Shown here: positions 11,167 to 22,049 of the stretch, in pieces
How the letters are laid out: every line of letters starts with the position of its first letter
Numbering within the stretch: the stretch's first letter is position 1
From: Fragum whitleyi
Taxonomy: Eukaryota; Mollusca; Bivalvia; Cardiida; Cardiidae
NCBI GenBank assembly: GCA_948146395.1
Contig: OX411555.1
Span: forward strand, 59,706,187 to 59,770,186
DNA length: 64,000 bases
Direction: 5' to 3'
Translations under genes and position numbers: made by a program
The notes under the pieces: generated by a model
Told to the model about the DNA's origin: nothing
The model's database searches: none
The model's input: only the letters and a program-made list of their open reading frames with translations

Positions 11167-11560
11167 GAATAAATAGAGGATCTTGAATGAGTGATCATAT
11201 ATAAACAGATAAAAACGAGGCTACGCCGAGTTTTTATTTGTTTATAGAAGACGAGTTTAATAAATTCTGTATTTTATGAGCACAAATTTCATAATCTATT
11301 TATAATATGACCAGACATTTTGCGAAAAACGTCAAGATACTGAAATTCAACATTTCAATTTTCCGCGAAACTTATAACTCCGTTTAAAACTGACGTCACA
11401 ATTTACCCATTATGACGTCATTTTTGCGGTTACAAAATAGCGTTGCTATTCGCTCTGAGCTCATTTGCATAGTTATTCGACTAGTGTAATAACACCCGTG
11501 TAATATCAAAAATATTCAACGGGGTTAATTCACTCCCGAGACTTAGGTCATATTATAAGA
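11167..11560 (+). mobile_element. Dispersed non-autonomous element, copy 2 (family M1)
   Basis: Counterpart of 4818-5258 with the same ends and several TGACGTCA-like words (11391-11421). It interrupts the minisatellite-to-(CT)n cassette compared with the copy at 22.0-22.9 kb. Confidence 0.6.
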
Positions 11561-11569
11561 CAACATTTA

Positions 11570-12010
11570 CAATTGGTATTTTGTGATTGATAAACGAAAA
11601 GAATGTTCAGTTATTACAAGGTTTGTTGTCTGTAAAACATTTTTGCCCCCATACGAGCAGGTGCATGTATATTACATTTTCTTCATTAATCAACAAAGGG
11701 AAATAATCTCAAAAATAAGTAGTATAGTTACAGTTCTTCTCCTCGAAGAGATCCATCCGCCTGTACAATTTCATCATTATAGATTGTATACTTTTTCAGG
11801 ACAAAATTAAGTCACCAATTTAACCAAGGGCAATTACTAACAAAATATGACGAGTACAGTTATGGTTCTTGTGCATTACACTTCTTCTCAATGAGATCTA
11901 TCCACGTATGAAATTTTATGATTCTAGCTCGCAAAGTTTCCGGACAAAAATTTTTATGGAACAAGGGATGGGCAGACAGACCTATTGAGCGACCGACAAG
12001 TGCGAAGCAA
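11570..12010 (+). repeat. Bivalve repeat with two ~135-bp tandem units
   Basis: Two tandem units share 'caatgagatc.atcca..tg' and 'attctagc..gcaaa', then run into the GACCGACAAGTGC word that precedes the (CT)n tract. Relatives are at 22436-22900, 37500-37960 and 51925-52388. The sequence is non-coding. Confidence 0.6.
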
Positions 12011-12032
12011 TATTTCTTCTCTTCTTTGATGG

Positions 12033-12346
<314 letters not shown>

Positions 12347-12480
12347 GTTGAATGATTATGATTAATAAATAATATAATGATTGATATCTAAACTTACAAT
12401 TCACTGCCTGTTTTCTACTTGAATATTTGAGACAAGCAAAGCTAGACTGGTTTGAATCGAAAGTTGAATTCAACAAGATA

Positions 12481-12755
12481 ATTGATTGAATGGAGTTTTA
12501 AGCCACTTTCAACATTTTTTCACATATATCTCGGCGGCTGGAGCACCTAACAATGGTTACCTGGTATTTTTCTCACCAGTACAACCACCACATCCCTTCC
12601 TAGCCTTCAGGTGCTATCTCACATAGGTCTACGATTATCAACCCATTGGTGAGAGACAAATAGTCGAAAAAAAAATGGGTACCACCGTCGGGGATCGAAC
12701 TCAGGACCTCTAGATTGGCAGTCCGACGCGATACTAACTGTGCTTTCACGGCGGC
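12481..12755 (-). mobile_element. Complete tRNA-derived SINE with 12-bp target duplication
   Basis: The flanking direct repeats TTCAACAAGATA (12469-12480 and 12756-12767) bracket a 275-bp insert. On the minus strand its head reads GCCGCCGTGAAAGC..., then a segment that can form an anticodon arm with GCC, then GAGTTCGATCCCC (B box). This suggests a tRNA-Gly ancestor. The insert lies just downstream of the oldest peptide exon, within its possible intron or 3' UTR. Confidence 0.8.
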
Positions 12756-12779
12756 TTCAACAAGATATTGGGTAAAAGG

Positions 12780-12965
12780 TTACCTGCATCTCCCCAATAT
12801 CGCAGGCTGACACCACCCTAACATACCCCTACCCCCTGTACGGCATCTTCTCCGAAAACACACTTCTTGTTTCGGACATTGGTCCTGCATATACCAGGAT
12901 GTCTGTATGGTGACTACCATAGACAAACTCAACAAGACTAGCACTAGAATGTGTCTCATATACAT
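12780..12965 (-). CDS. Cysteine-rich secreted peptide, divergent copy
   Basis: The exon begins after a good acceptor (TGTTTTGCAG, exon from 12974). ATG is at 12965, and TAA at 12782-12780 gives 61 aa. Residues 5-22 are a hydrophobic signal segment (ILVLVLLSLSMVVTI) ending near QTSW. The mature part has Cys at 30, 36, 41, 52 and 60, spacing C-x5-C-x4-C-x10-C-x7-C, with Gly50 two before the fourth Cys. It is Arg-rich, net charge about +6. The stop overlaps a strong donor (TGCAG|GTAACC), so splicing to a downstream exon from 12441 is possible. In that frame a sixth Cys appears, but this copy then reads into the (CT)n tract. Compared with the 23.7-kb copy the signal is conserved and the loops differ. 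I do not recognise the family; beta-defensin-like spacing is inference. Confidence 0.55.
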   Translation of the reverse strand: MYMRHILVLVLLSLSMVVTIQTSWYMQDQCPKQEVCFRRRCRTGGRGMLGWCQPAILGRCR

Positions 12966-13184
12966 TCTCGGGTACTGCAAAACAGTGATATATGAATGTT
13001 ATTTATATAGACCACGTGTATGGATACGGAGGTTTGACATTCGGAACATCACTCGGCAATTTCCGTAAACTGCAACAGACCTCGGATGTATGTAAGGCGG
13101 ATGGGTACGTAACAAAATCGTGCGTTTTGTTAGGCGGAAACAGTGTAAAAAAAACTAGCACTGTAGATTTATATACATTACAGT

Positions 13185-13260
13185 AAATAACTGCTGAAAA
13201 ATCTTAATTTTTGAGATTGACGTATCATTCTCAAAAATTAAGATTTTTCAGCCGTTATTT
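13185..13260. repeat. Long near-perfect hairpin
   Basis: A 24-bp perfect stem (13193-13216 with 13229-13252) has a 12-base loop containing TGACGT. After one mismatch the stem extends 7 bp further on each side. No target duplication is visible. Confidence 0.75.
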
Positions 13261-13392
13261 AAGATTCTTAATATATTCATATCAGGATTCGATGGTTTCA
13301 CGTCAGTGACTTAAACGAGTAGCGTTTGCGACGTCGAATGTTTTCACTCCCAGTTTCGATTTTAACTGACGTCATCGAGTTTTTCCAAGGTT

Positions 13393-13988
13393 TTCCCGTA
13401 ATTTTTAAAAATAGTCCGTCTATGTACATCCGAGGTTGATCGTGAGATTGGCCGAGTGGTGTTCCGAATGGGAGGCAAGAGTGAGGTTCGAGAACCCATT
13501 ATCTCCTGTCGTTTTCGATGTAAAATTGATCTTTGAACTCTCACTTAGAATTGCTTATCTATACTGTTGTGGTAAGATAGATATATGAGAAAGTTTATTT
13601 TATTGTAACACGGTCAATATTGTTTGTAACTAAGTTTCTATCTTTAGATAGCATAATCTGAACAAGCAATACAGACGTATATTGTATCTAAAAGTATGAG
13701 TAAATATATCGTCCTTGTATTGTCCAAAAAGGATTAACTATTTACAAATACACAATCCATATGGTTAAATCCGGAATGTAGTTATGGAAGAAGTCTAAAT
13801 TATCTGGCCAATTGATTTCTGCCCCCGGCCGGGGCCCGTTATTGTTTTTTTCCACAGCCAGAAACAAGCCCTGCATTAAGGCTGAAAAGATGTTGCAAAC
13901 CGTTTTCAAATTACACCCCGCTTTGCAAGTAAGTGAACGTATAAAGCTGGGTATAACTTGAACCGTTTTGCCATCCTGAACGCAGAGC
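13393..13988 (+). repeat. Upstream cassette block with tRNA-like segment and foldback
   Basis: The block begins CCCGTAATTTTTAAAAATAG. It contains a Leu/Ser-tRNA-like stretch (TGGCCGAGTGGT at 13450, GGTTCGAGAACCC at 13484) and ends in the foldback at 13868-13988. It recurs at 18686-19690, there split by an M2 element, and in shortened form at 23980-24489 and in units B and C. Confidence 0.65.
13868..13988. repeat. CCCTGCGTTCAGGATG foldback (family F)
   Basis: Ends GCCCTGC and GCAGAGC enclose ACCCCGCTTTGCA. This is a member of a palindromic family with consensus ends CCCTGCGTTCAGGATG and its complement and an inner CCCCGCTTTGCACGTGCA fold. It is itself nested between CCAGAAACAAG and a GGGCCAGAAATAAG word belonging to another foldback family. 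Confidence 0.65.
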
Positions 13989-14119
13989 TGGTTTCCCACT
14001 GAAACAACAACAACAACAACAACAGGCCCAGATCGGGCCAGAAATAAGTAAAGAAAGAGGTACATTTTTCGGACTTATTAAAACTGGAATTTGATAAAAT
14101 GGACTCAATTCCTTAACTA

Positions 14120-14509
14120 CAGTCAAACCTGTCTTAGTGGCCACCTGTATTCATCAAGCAACCTGTATTAAGCAATCCACCACTTTGTTCTGAAATGAAC
14201 CGATTACACTGAAATTAACATGTATAGTGCGGTTTTATTGACTTGAATCTGACCCCTACTGTTTAGATGAAAAAAATATGATTATTCCTACGTGGCTTTG
14301 CACGTGCTTTCATAGGAATGAATAACAAACGATATTGAATGTACTATACATTTAGTTTATTGATAAAATATGTCGGTAATTGTTATTTAAGCATTTTTTC
14401 CACAGAGGTCAAAGTCGGGTCAAATAAATCAGGCTATAATAAGCAAGCACCTCCAAAGCAAGCACTTTTTGAATGTCCCTTGGGTGCTTGCTTACGACAG
14501 ATCTGACTG
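14120..14509. mobile_element. pogo/Tigger-like MITE, 390 bp, TA target duplication
   Basis: TA at 14118-14119 and 14510-14511 flank inverted ends starting CAGTCAAACCTGTCTTAG and, from the other end, CAGTCAGATCTGTCGTAAG. The CAGTCAAACCTGTCTTA terminus is typical of widespread Tc1/mariner-pogo MITEs in animals. No transposase is present. Confidence 0.7.
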
Positions 14510-14519
14510 TAGTTATAAA

Positions 14520-15560
14520 ATATACAAAAGTATTGTATTACCGAAGGCGTTTTTCGGTACAGAGCTTTTGTAGTCTCTTTCGACCTGGGATATCTTGACC
14601 ATCGAGCGGCCACACAGAACTTGTTTAAAAGTTAAAACAGGTTAAAGGTCTCCAGGTTAGAACCAGGTCAGATGTCGTTAAGGTTTGCTTGTTGCCCTAC
14701 CTATCGAGTCTGAAATTGACAAGAATAGTTGATATCCTTTAGCCAGATATGTCGCTTGGAGAGAGACTGTTCTGTTAAAGCCAATTTCTTATTAAGGTCA
14801 TGCCTTTTTTGTCAAATTCAAGGTCAATCAGGTTTTATTAAGTAAGTATGATTTAAATATGTTTTCAGACGATTTTGTATCAACAGGCGTGTTTCCATCA
14901 AAGAAAATTTGGAAAAACCTTGTTAACAAAAGTGTTAGGAAATTTTACATAAATGAATGACATTTACGTACTTCCATCTTGCTCTTACACACTAGATTTG
15001 TATCCGATGTTACTGTAATGATGTTCAATCAAGTTTCTCAGTTCATATCATAGCAAATTGTTCGAGCGTACAAGCCTGTAGATCCTTTTTCGTGCGCCGC
15101 GTTTTAACAGAATTTGGTAGAAATGTTAAAGGATTACTTTGTGCATTAAGTAGCACTGAGTTCGTTGGGGTCATTTTCGGACTGAATCCACAAGTTTTAT
15201 CTGTGTAAGATGAAAAACTACCCATTTCTTTCACATAACAATACTCTTTCTGCAAAGAATATGGTGTGAATATAAATATTATCCTAGTGCAGGTAGAATG
15301 TAGCTTGTCTACAATTATTTATATATATTGTGCATATACTATATGTAATGATCACATAAGGGTATACCCTAAGTATTCAAATGTACTCATACATATGTTT
15401 TAACCCATGGTTATTTCTGTCACATAGGCAGGGATTAACCTAAGGGTTTACATAATACAACATTTTAAATGTTAAGGCATTATTATCATCTTCTGCACTT
15501 TCCCTTTCGTTTCGCGAAAGTAAGGAAATAATGGATTTGTAATGTTTCTCACTGTCTGGC
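14520..15560. other. Stretch without a recognised gene
   Basis: No exon or known repeat could be supported. Short frames (for example 15043-15255 minus) lack a domain or splice context. Confidence 0.45.
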
Positions 15561-15566
15561 CCTGTT

Positions 15567-15640
15567 TATCTTCTTCTTCTTTTTCTTCCTCTTCTTCTTC
15601 TTTTTCCTCTTCTTCTTCTTCTTCTTCTTCTTCTTCTTCT
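15567..15640. repeat. (TTC)n microsatellite
   Basis: About 70 bp of TTC/TCT repeats with short interruptions. The adjacent 15650-15960 contains a small fold (GAGAAATTATCA...TGATAATTTCTC at 15766-15811) and no gene. Confidence 0.9.
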
Positions 15641-16082
15641 AGCCTACGGCTCGGGTGATATAATTTTTTCCAGCCGGAAATAAATTGTCATTTACCCCGG
15701 CAAGAAACCGTATAATTAATAATGTTAGCGACTTAATATCTCAATTTTATCTGGTTGAAGTTGGGAGAAATTATCATAACAAGGCTTTGCAAAGTCTTGA
15801 TAATTTCTCGCAGCCGAGACCAGATAACTTTAATGTCTTACGACACTTACATGTTCTATTCATCATGCAATCATTTTTTAAAACTTTTGAAAATGAAAAA
15901 ATCAAAGAAGTGCGGATGAAAGTGTATGCAAATTATTTATGAAAATAAACTGCCGAATATCATGTGCTATTGTCAGACAGGTGATATCAGGTCAACACAG
16001 TCTTCATTACATGCTTAAAATTTATGGTTAGTCATGACGTCAAGTGAGAAGCAAAACATAAACAGAGACGAGAAGGTTGCAG

Positions 16083-16187
16083 GCCTGCCATGCGTTCAGG
16101 ATGACAAAACGGTGCAAACAGTTTGTCAAATTTACCCCGCTTTGCCCGTGCAGTTTGCACCATTTTGTCATCTTTAACGCATGGCTG
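16083..16187. repeat. Family F foldback
   Basis: GCGTTCAGGATGACAAAACGGTGCAAAC folds back on GTTTGCACCATTTTGTCATC. The centre is TACCCCGCTTTGCCCG. A clean standalone member. Confidence 0.7.
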
Positions 16188-16319
16188 AAGTCACTTGTCA
16201 ATAAGCTGAATGAACACTTTGTTAATAAATTTACTCTAATATTTAAATTGATTTTTTTCACTGTACGATCACTGCCTCAAAAATGTTAAAGACAACGCTT
16301 CATTATTCAGATTATGGGA

Positions 16320-16720
16320 TAAATGAACAAGAGACCAAAGAGGGCCTACAAGGCTCCACTGGCTTAATCATATCAAGATTTGAAAGAGAAATATTGAAAA
16401 GTACTGAGACGACTCAAAATATGCCCTACTCTATCACGCCCATAATGAATCTCGCTCACATTTTTTGAAAAGGGTCAGCCAAGGAACTTTCTTGTAAAAT
16501 TTCATTGAAATTCGCCCAGTGGTTCACGAGGAGATGTCGTTCAAAGACTTCGGGCTCGAAATAGGCCCCGTGTGTGACACCCACATTTATGGTCCAATCA
16601 AAATTGTACGAACAATTTTAAAACAAGGATCACCTAAGGAACTTTATAAGTAAAGTTTTATTGAAATTAGCCGAATGGCTCAGGAAGAGATGTCGTTCAA
16701 AGATATTGAAAACAACTGAG
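16320..16720. repeat. Dispersed mollusc repeat, two tandem units
   Basis: Two units share 'aaggaactttctgta', 'ttcattgaaatt.gcc' and 'gagatgtcgttcaaaga' (about 16490-16560 and 16635-16705). This phrase is frequent in mollusc intergenic DNA. It is non-coding. Confidence 0.5.
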
Positions 16721-17249
16721 GAGACTCAAAATATGCTCTATTCTGCTAAGATAGTTGTATTTTCAAAACGTTTAAAAATTGGAATCCCGCTTCGCATTTG
16801 TAATCACTTGCAGAGCGGAGAACAATTTTCTTACGTTTGTTAACTTATTTTTGCCTTGAACGCAGGGCATATATTGTTCCTCGGGGAACAAAAATTTAAT
16901 GTCTTTTCGCAATACCCTACTACAACAGCACAAAATTTGTTATGAAACTAGGAAATGCTAGAAGAATTTCTCCGGACCCTTAACAAAGAAAACATCATTT
17001 AAAATATCTTTTTATTAAAAAGACTTGTGTTTTTGTTCTCAAATAATTAACATTTATAAATAAAGTGTCCTACCCCTGTATTCTCAAATGTGCTCTTTTA
17101 TACCAAATGCGCCCTTTTAAACACGCTTTAAGAAATCTTATGAATGATAAAACAGTTATCTTTCGAAAATGTCTGTCTTGTTATGAAACAAATCAAGCAA
17201 AAAGGGGTTTTCCGAATTTTTGTCGAGCAGATTCTTACAAGACACTAGT

Positions 17250-17990
17250 GTCGCAATACATTTGAGGAATGTAGCAACACTTTGCATGAGCTAAGGTTAT
17301 GATAAGGGTAAGATTTATAAACATTCGCGAACAGAAAAGTATATCCTCATATCAGGACTCGTCTGATATCGCAACTTCAAAGATCGACTTGTTAGCTTTC
17401 TTCAAAATAACAGAGAGAGAAACAATCAATAAGTTTCCCACATATTTCAATTATTCTTTTATCATTAGAATTATTATTATGGATTAAACCCTAATTTATC
17501 ACTTATAGAAAATACAATTTCGCGTATTAATAATTTTATTAATATACAAATTTTATCATTAAACATGTGATCTGAAGGGTAAGGTCGATTAGTATATTAC
17601 CATTGTTTGTAAAAAATGACTTTTTTTTATTAATCTCCTATGAAGGAAATAAAGTGAATGAATGAATGAATATTATTATCATTATTATTATCATAATTAT
17701 TATTATTATTATAATAATTATTATTAGCATTATCACTTACTTTAATCCTCTGTTTAATTTAGTTATTTTTTCGCAGTGCTCTATTCTAAAGACAGTTTCT
17801 TTTTATGTGCTGAGTTGATAAAGAATAATGTGTAGTCCATCGTCCTCGATCCAGTGCTTGGTAAAGGTAATAAATACCTATACACCGTAAAGACACTTGT
17901 GGTCTTTTAGCTCTTGAACGTTAAATAAGATAAATGAAGCTTTATTAAGGTCACGAGTTTCTTAACAACAATCAACGCAAACTACAATGA
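17250..17990 (-). repeat. Old copy of a block also present in each 14.5-kb unit
   Basis: This matches 28286-28705 in pieces. The minus-strand words GGATCGAGGACG and AAGCTAACAAGTCGATC and a GTAAGT donor-like site are shared. A minus-strand frame with GT-AG-compatible joins runs through both copies but is broken by TAG and TAA in each, so if it ever coded it is now a relic. 17640-17730 is an AT-rich (TTA)n stretch. Confidence 0.4.
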
Positions 17991-18018
17991 TAACATGTTA
18001 CCATATTTTGTAGATTCT

Positions 18019-18200
18019 TTTAACTCGAGGATGTCACGATAACACAGGGTCAGAAGACTCTCATTTCTATTGTGGCCCTAACTCATGCCAGATCTTATCC
18101 TGCACTTAGAGAGAGGCAATAACTCACAACCACTGCTACCCACTTTTACATATAGTTGGACTGGGGCTCCGTCTGTAGAGTGTCCTACCCAAATGGTAAG
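18019..18200 (-). repeat. SINE fragment (family of 3441-3743)
   Basis: It shares the body of that SINE (GGATGTCACGATAACA..., GCTACCCACTTTTACA) but lacks the tRNA-like head. Confidence 0.6.
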
Positions 18201-18482
18201 ATGGAGGCTCGAAAATGTAGTGGTAGAAGTGGTTTAAAATGGCTTCAAATACCGATTAGGCAATCTTTCAGTCCCATCAAAGAGAAATTTATATTTCCCG
18301 TGGTTCATAAGTATCCCCATTACAAGGCTGGGGATCTGAAATACCCTGATCAACGGCGTATATAAACGGTCAGTGGTGTGGTGTGGGATTGAATCAACTT
18401 CCTTCGATACTGAATTTGACCCCCGATGATGAGATGAAAACTAGGAATAAAGGACTATGTATCCTAGAGCAGCTCTTTCGTT

Positions 18483-18685
18483 ATCATAATTTCCGTTCTT
18501 GTTTATTGCTATTCTGTATTATGTTTTTAATTGTTTCACGGCCAGTCTCAATTGTCGTACTTTTAAAGAGAAACCTATCGATCGAAGATGGCAACACGAA
18601 ATTATTTAATACAAAATCAGAACGTATCAAGATTTTAGTCAAAATTTGTTACGGTATATCAAACACCATTCGTGCTTAATTAATT
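18483..18685 (+). repeat. 203-bp direct repeat, left copy
   Basis: Nearly identical to 19687-19888 (a handful of differences). The two copies flank a ~1-kb block homologous to 13393-13977. No LTR-type TG...CA ends or internal retroelement genes are present, so this looks like a rearrangement duplication and not an LTR element. Confidence 0.7.
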
Positions 18686-19686
18686 CTCCCGTAATTTTTA
18701 AAAATAGTCCGTCTATGTACATCCGAGGTTGATCGTGAGATTGGCCGAGTGGTGTTCCGAATGGGAGGCATGAGTGAGGTTCGAGAACCCATTATCTCCT
18801 GTCGTTTTAGATGTAAAATTGATCTTTGAACACTCACTTGGAATTGCTTGTCTATACTGTTGTGGTAAGATAGATATATGAGAATGTTATTTCTATTGTA
18901 ACACGGTCAATATTGTATGTAACTAAGTTTCTATCTTTAGATAGCATAATCTGAACAAGCAATACAGACGTTTCTTTAATGCTTTTCGGGGGTTTATTGA
19001 GAAATAACGGTAGATTATCACTTGATAATCTCACCACAAAAGCATTGAAATTATCAAAACTTATACCCTGCTTTTATACATTTCATCCTGTCTGACGTCA
19101 TCTATGCGGGGCGAAATAAATGGCGTTACTATGAACGTTGCATAGCAATCACGCGCAAAATGACGCGCTTTACGAAAATATGTCCTAGAAATTTCACATT
19201 TTGCCTCATTTTTGCATTAAAGAAATAGAATAATCGTTTGTTTCAGTGTAAGATTGATTAATATTTCATTTCGTGAACAAAGAAAGCTATATTTTCACTC
19301 GTGGCTCTGCCACTCGTGAAAATATAGCTTTTGTTGTTCACTCAGTGAAATATAAATCGATCTTACACTGAAACAAACGATTATCCTCTATATATTCTAT
19401 TTAATTAAATATGAGTAAATAATTCGTCCTTGTATTGTCCAAAAAGGATTAACTATTTACAAATACACAATCCATATGGTTAAATCCGGAATGTAGTTAT
19501 GGAAGAAGTCTAAATTATCTGGCCAACTGATTTCTGGCCCCGGCCGGGGCCCGTTATTGTTTTTCCCCAGCCAGAAACAAGCCCTGCATTAAGGCTGAAA
19601 AGATGTTGCAAACCGTTTTCAAGTTACACCCCGCTGTGCACGTAAGTGAACGTATAAAGCTGGGTATAGCTTGAACCGTTTAGCCA
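18686..19686 (+). repeat. Copy of the 13.4-kb cassette block split by an M2 element
   Basis: 18686-18971 plus 19388-19686 correspond to 13393-13977. The M2 element at 18972-19387 interrupts the match. The right edge breaks off inside the family F foldback exactly where the second 203-bp repeat begins. Confidence 0.65.
18972..19387 (+). mobile_element. Non-autonomous element of family M2
   Basis: It starts TTTCTTTAATGCTTTTCGG and ends ACGATTATCCTCTATA. It is inserted in a block whose uninterrupted form is at 13660-13700, which supports real mobility of M2. Confidence 0.75.
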
Positions 19687-19888
19687 TCATAATTTCCGTT
19701 CTTGTTTATTGCTATTCTTTATTATGTTTTTAATTGTTTTCGGCCAGTCTCAATTGTCATACTTTTAAAGAGAAACCTATCGATCCAAGATGGCAACACG
19801 AAATTATTTAATACAAAATCAGAACGTATCAAGATTTTAGTCAAAATTTGTTACGGTATGTCAAACACCATTCGTGCTTAATTAATTC
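19687..19888 (+). repeat. 203-bp direct repeat, right copy
   Basis: Partner of 18483-18685. It is followed by a GC-rich patch (19900-19985, including a run of Cs) that is compositionally unlike the surroundings. A minus-strand open frame covers 19878-20150, but I cannot assign it. Confidence 0.7.
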
Positions 19889-20157
19889 CGTTATGATCAA
19901 GCCCCGCCTCGATTTCACCCCCCCCCCCGAGTGACAGGCGCCGCCCCCGCTGGAGACCCAGTCGAAACGAGATCCCCGGGCTCCATCTATTCCATTTAAC
20001 TTCATTCACGCCTCCGTGGTATCCATTGTTTTGTCCTTCTGTAATAAATCCACATACTGGGTACGCAGATACAAATCCTTTCGATATTGTACATGTGCAC
20101 TTTAACCTTACTGACTTTTCATACTTTACCAATCTACATGTCAAATTCACTTAATCG

Positions 20158-21205
20158 ATTCCGTTCGATTTCAATTGAAAAAGAACATTTGCCACTGTGG
20201 ATCAATCCATTCTCATTATGAAACTCGAATGTACAGGCCTTGATAATGGCATCATCCGATGACTTAAGTCGTATTTTTCATGAAAACAGCAACTTGTTGA
20301 CATATTCGGAACTTTTTCAAAACCGTCATCTGTAACATGTGGTGTCTCACAAAGGCCAATCTTAGGACCCCTTCTTTTTCTCCTCTATGTGAATGATATG
20401 CCGGCTGTTATAGGAAATGAACTGTTGTTGTATGCTGATGACTCTGCTATTGTAGTTGCAAACAATGCAAGGGCCTCAATTGAAAGTCAGCTAATTGAAG
20501 ATTTGAACTCAATAAGTGAGTGGCTAATAGACAAGAACTTATCACTTCTTCTGGGAAAAAGTTCAAAATATGAACTGAAGTCTAATTCATCATTAAATGT
20601 TTCTTGCAATGGCGTTGAAATACAATATTCATCCTCAAATACTTGGGAGTTGCAATTGATCAATCTTTATCTGGTGATGATATTACTGTGTCTGTTTTGA
20701 ATAAAGCAAACGCACGCTTGAAGTTTTTGTACGGAAAACGTAATTTTTTTACTGAGCAGACCAAAAACCTAACCGCCACATCTCTTATACAATGCCATTA
20801 TGATTATGCGTGTTCAATTTGATTCAACGGTCTCGGTAAATCTTGAGAAAAATAAACTACAAACGACTCAAAGCAAATTAGTTCGTTTTAAACTTAGAGC
20901 ACACTGGACACATTAGCCTTGATCATTTCAACGTTTAAAATTGGCTTCCTGTGGAAAAAAGAGTTGAACAGATAACTCTCTCTGCAAAGTTTGAATTAAG
21001 CCCTGGTTACATAAATGAGGATATTATCTCTTTTAATGCAGCTCCCAATTACAATTCACGCTCCCAGTCCAATGGCAATTTCATTTTACCCAGGGTTGGT
21101 TCTAATGGAAAGAAATCATTTGCTTTTAATGGCTCTAAGTTATGGAATGCTTTACCGAATTCTCTTAAGGTTGTTTCAAAGTTTAATACGTTCAAGTCTC
21201 AATGA
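20158..21205 (+). pseudogene. 5'-truncated LINE reverse transcriptase relic
   Basis: The translation shows a DTVDHS-like start (20190s), KLECTGL, a GVSQ..ILGPLLFLLYVND stretch (20338-20398), the catalytic YADD (20431-20442) and a LINE C-terminal region (NGNFILPRV, GSKLWNALPNSLK at 21075-21170). Two in-frame TGA stops at about 20259 and 20280 and frameshifts near 20650 and 20830-20950 inactivate it. The family looks like the CR1/Jockey/L2 group of non-LTR elements. No endonuclease domain remains. Confidence 0.85.
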
Positions 21206-21425
21206 AAACTTGCCTTGCTCAAATGAGATATTTTGATATGTGTGTATTGTCTAGTCATTTATTTATTTATTTACCTACAGTGTCTTTCATTTAATTTATA
21301 ATTAACTGTTTTGTGTAAGATGATATCTTTCTATGCTTATACTCCCTTTTAAGGACCACAACGGAAAAAAGATTTCACATCTTTTTTGTTTCATCCTTGA
21401 AATAGATGTATAAACATAGATTTAT
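21206..21425 (+). repeat. LINE 3' UTR with terminal stem-loop
   Basis: After the decayed ORF comes AAAAAAGATTTCACATCTTTTTT (21366-21388), an inverted repeat with a five-base loop. It is the kind of 3' structure used for template recognition in CR1/L2-like LINEs. The element probably ends near 21425. Confidence 0.5.
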
Positions 21426-21839
21426 AGAAATAGAAATTCTAACTAATTTATTCTCATTAAATCATTATTAGTTTTTTTTCTTTGCTTTTCAAAAAGACAT
21501 TGTCAAAAGATTATTTACTTGTAAATCGATTTTGAATCACTTATCTTTTTTATTGTGAAATGTATTTGAAGAATGTTAATTCTTTTATTATGAATAAGCT
21601 TTAAAATTGCAAATCTTTCATGTTTTACGAATATATTTTTTAAAAAATCTTTTCCATGCATTAATTGAAATTGGGAAATATATCGAAAAAAGATCAGTAA
21701 AGACATTTTAACAGCTGGCAAGAGGACAGTCATATTTGAGTGATTTAAAAAAAATACAATACAGGGGCTGCCCAATATTCACTCTTCAACCAGCAAATAA
21801 TAAAGAGTCTATTTTACAAACAATGACATATTTCACCCT

Positions 21840-21990
21840 GTGTGAAAAAGCTTTCGTTCTCTAGGACTCTTTGGCCAATCTCGGCGAACATAAGGTTTTT
21901 GTAAACAAAATAGGTTATAATTCAAGGCTGATGTCTTATTTACTTGGTCCATCACTTCGTTTTGCACATATTTACAACTCTTTATAAGGA
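21840..21990 (+). repeat. Repeat shared with 9130-9260
   Basis: Both share GGCCAATCTCGGCGAACATA and CTTGGTCCATCACTTC. Non-coding. Confidence 0.5.
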
Positions 21991-22049
21991 TATCGAAAAC
22001 GAATTAAACCAAGATAATTTTCCTCATTTCTTTACTGCCCGTGCTATGG

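Noticed and set aside
18483..19888. LTR retrotransposon bounded by 203-bp direct repeats
   Set aside because: No TG...CA ends, primer-binding site or gag/pol frame; the inside is a copy of a neighbouring block plus an MITE.
20389..20700. Reverse-transcriptase frame as an intact gene
   Set aside because: Upstream TGA stops and frameshifts on both sides show it is a decayed LINE.
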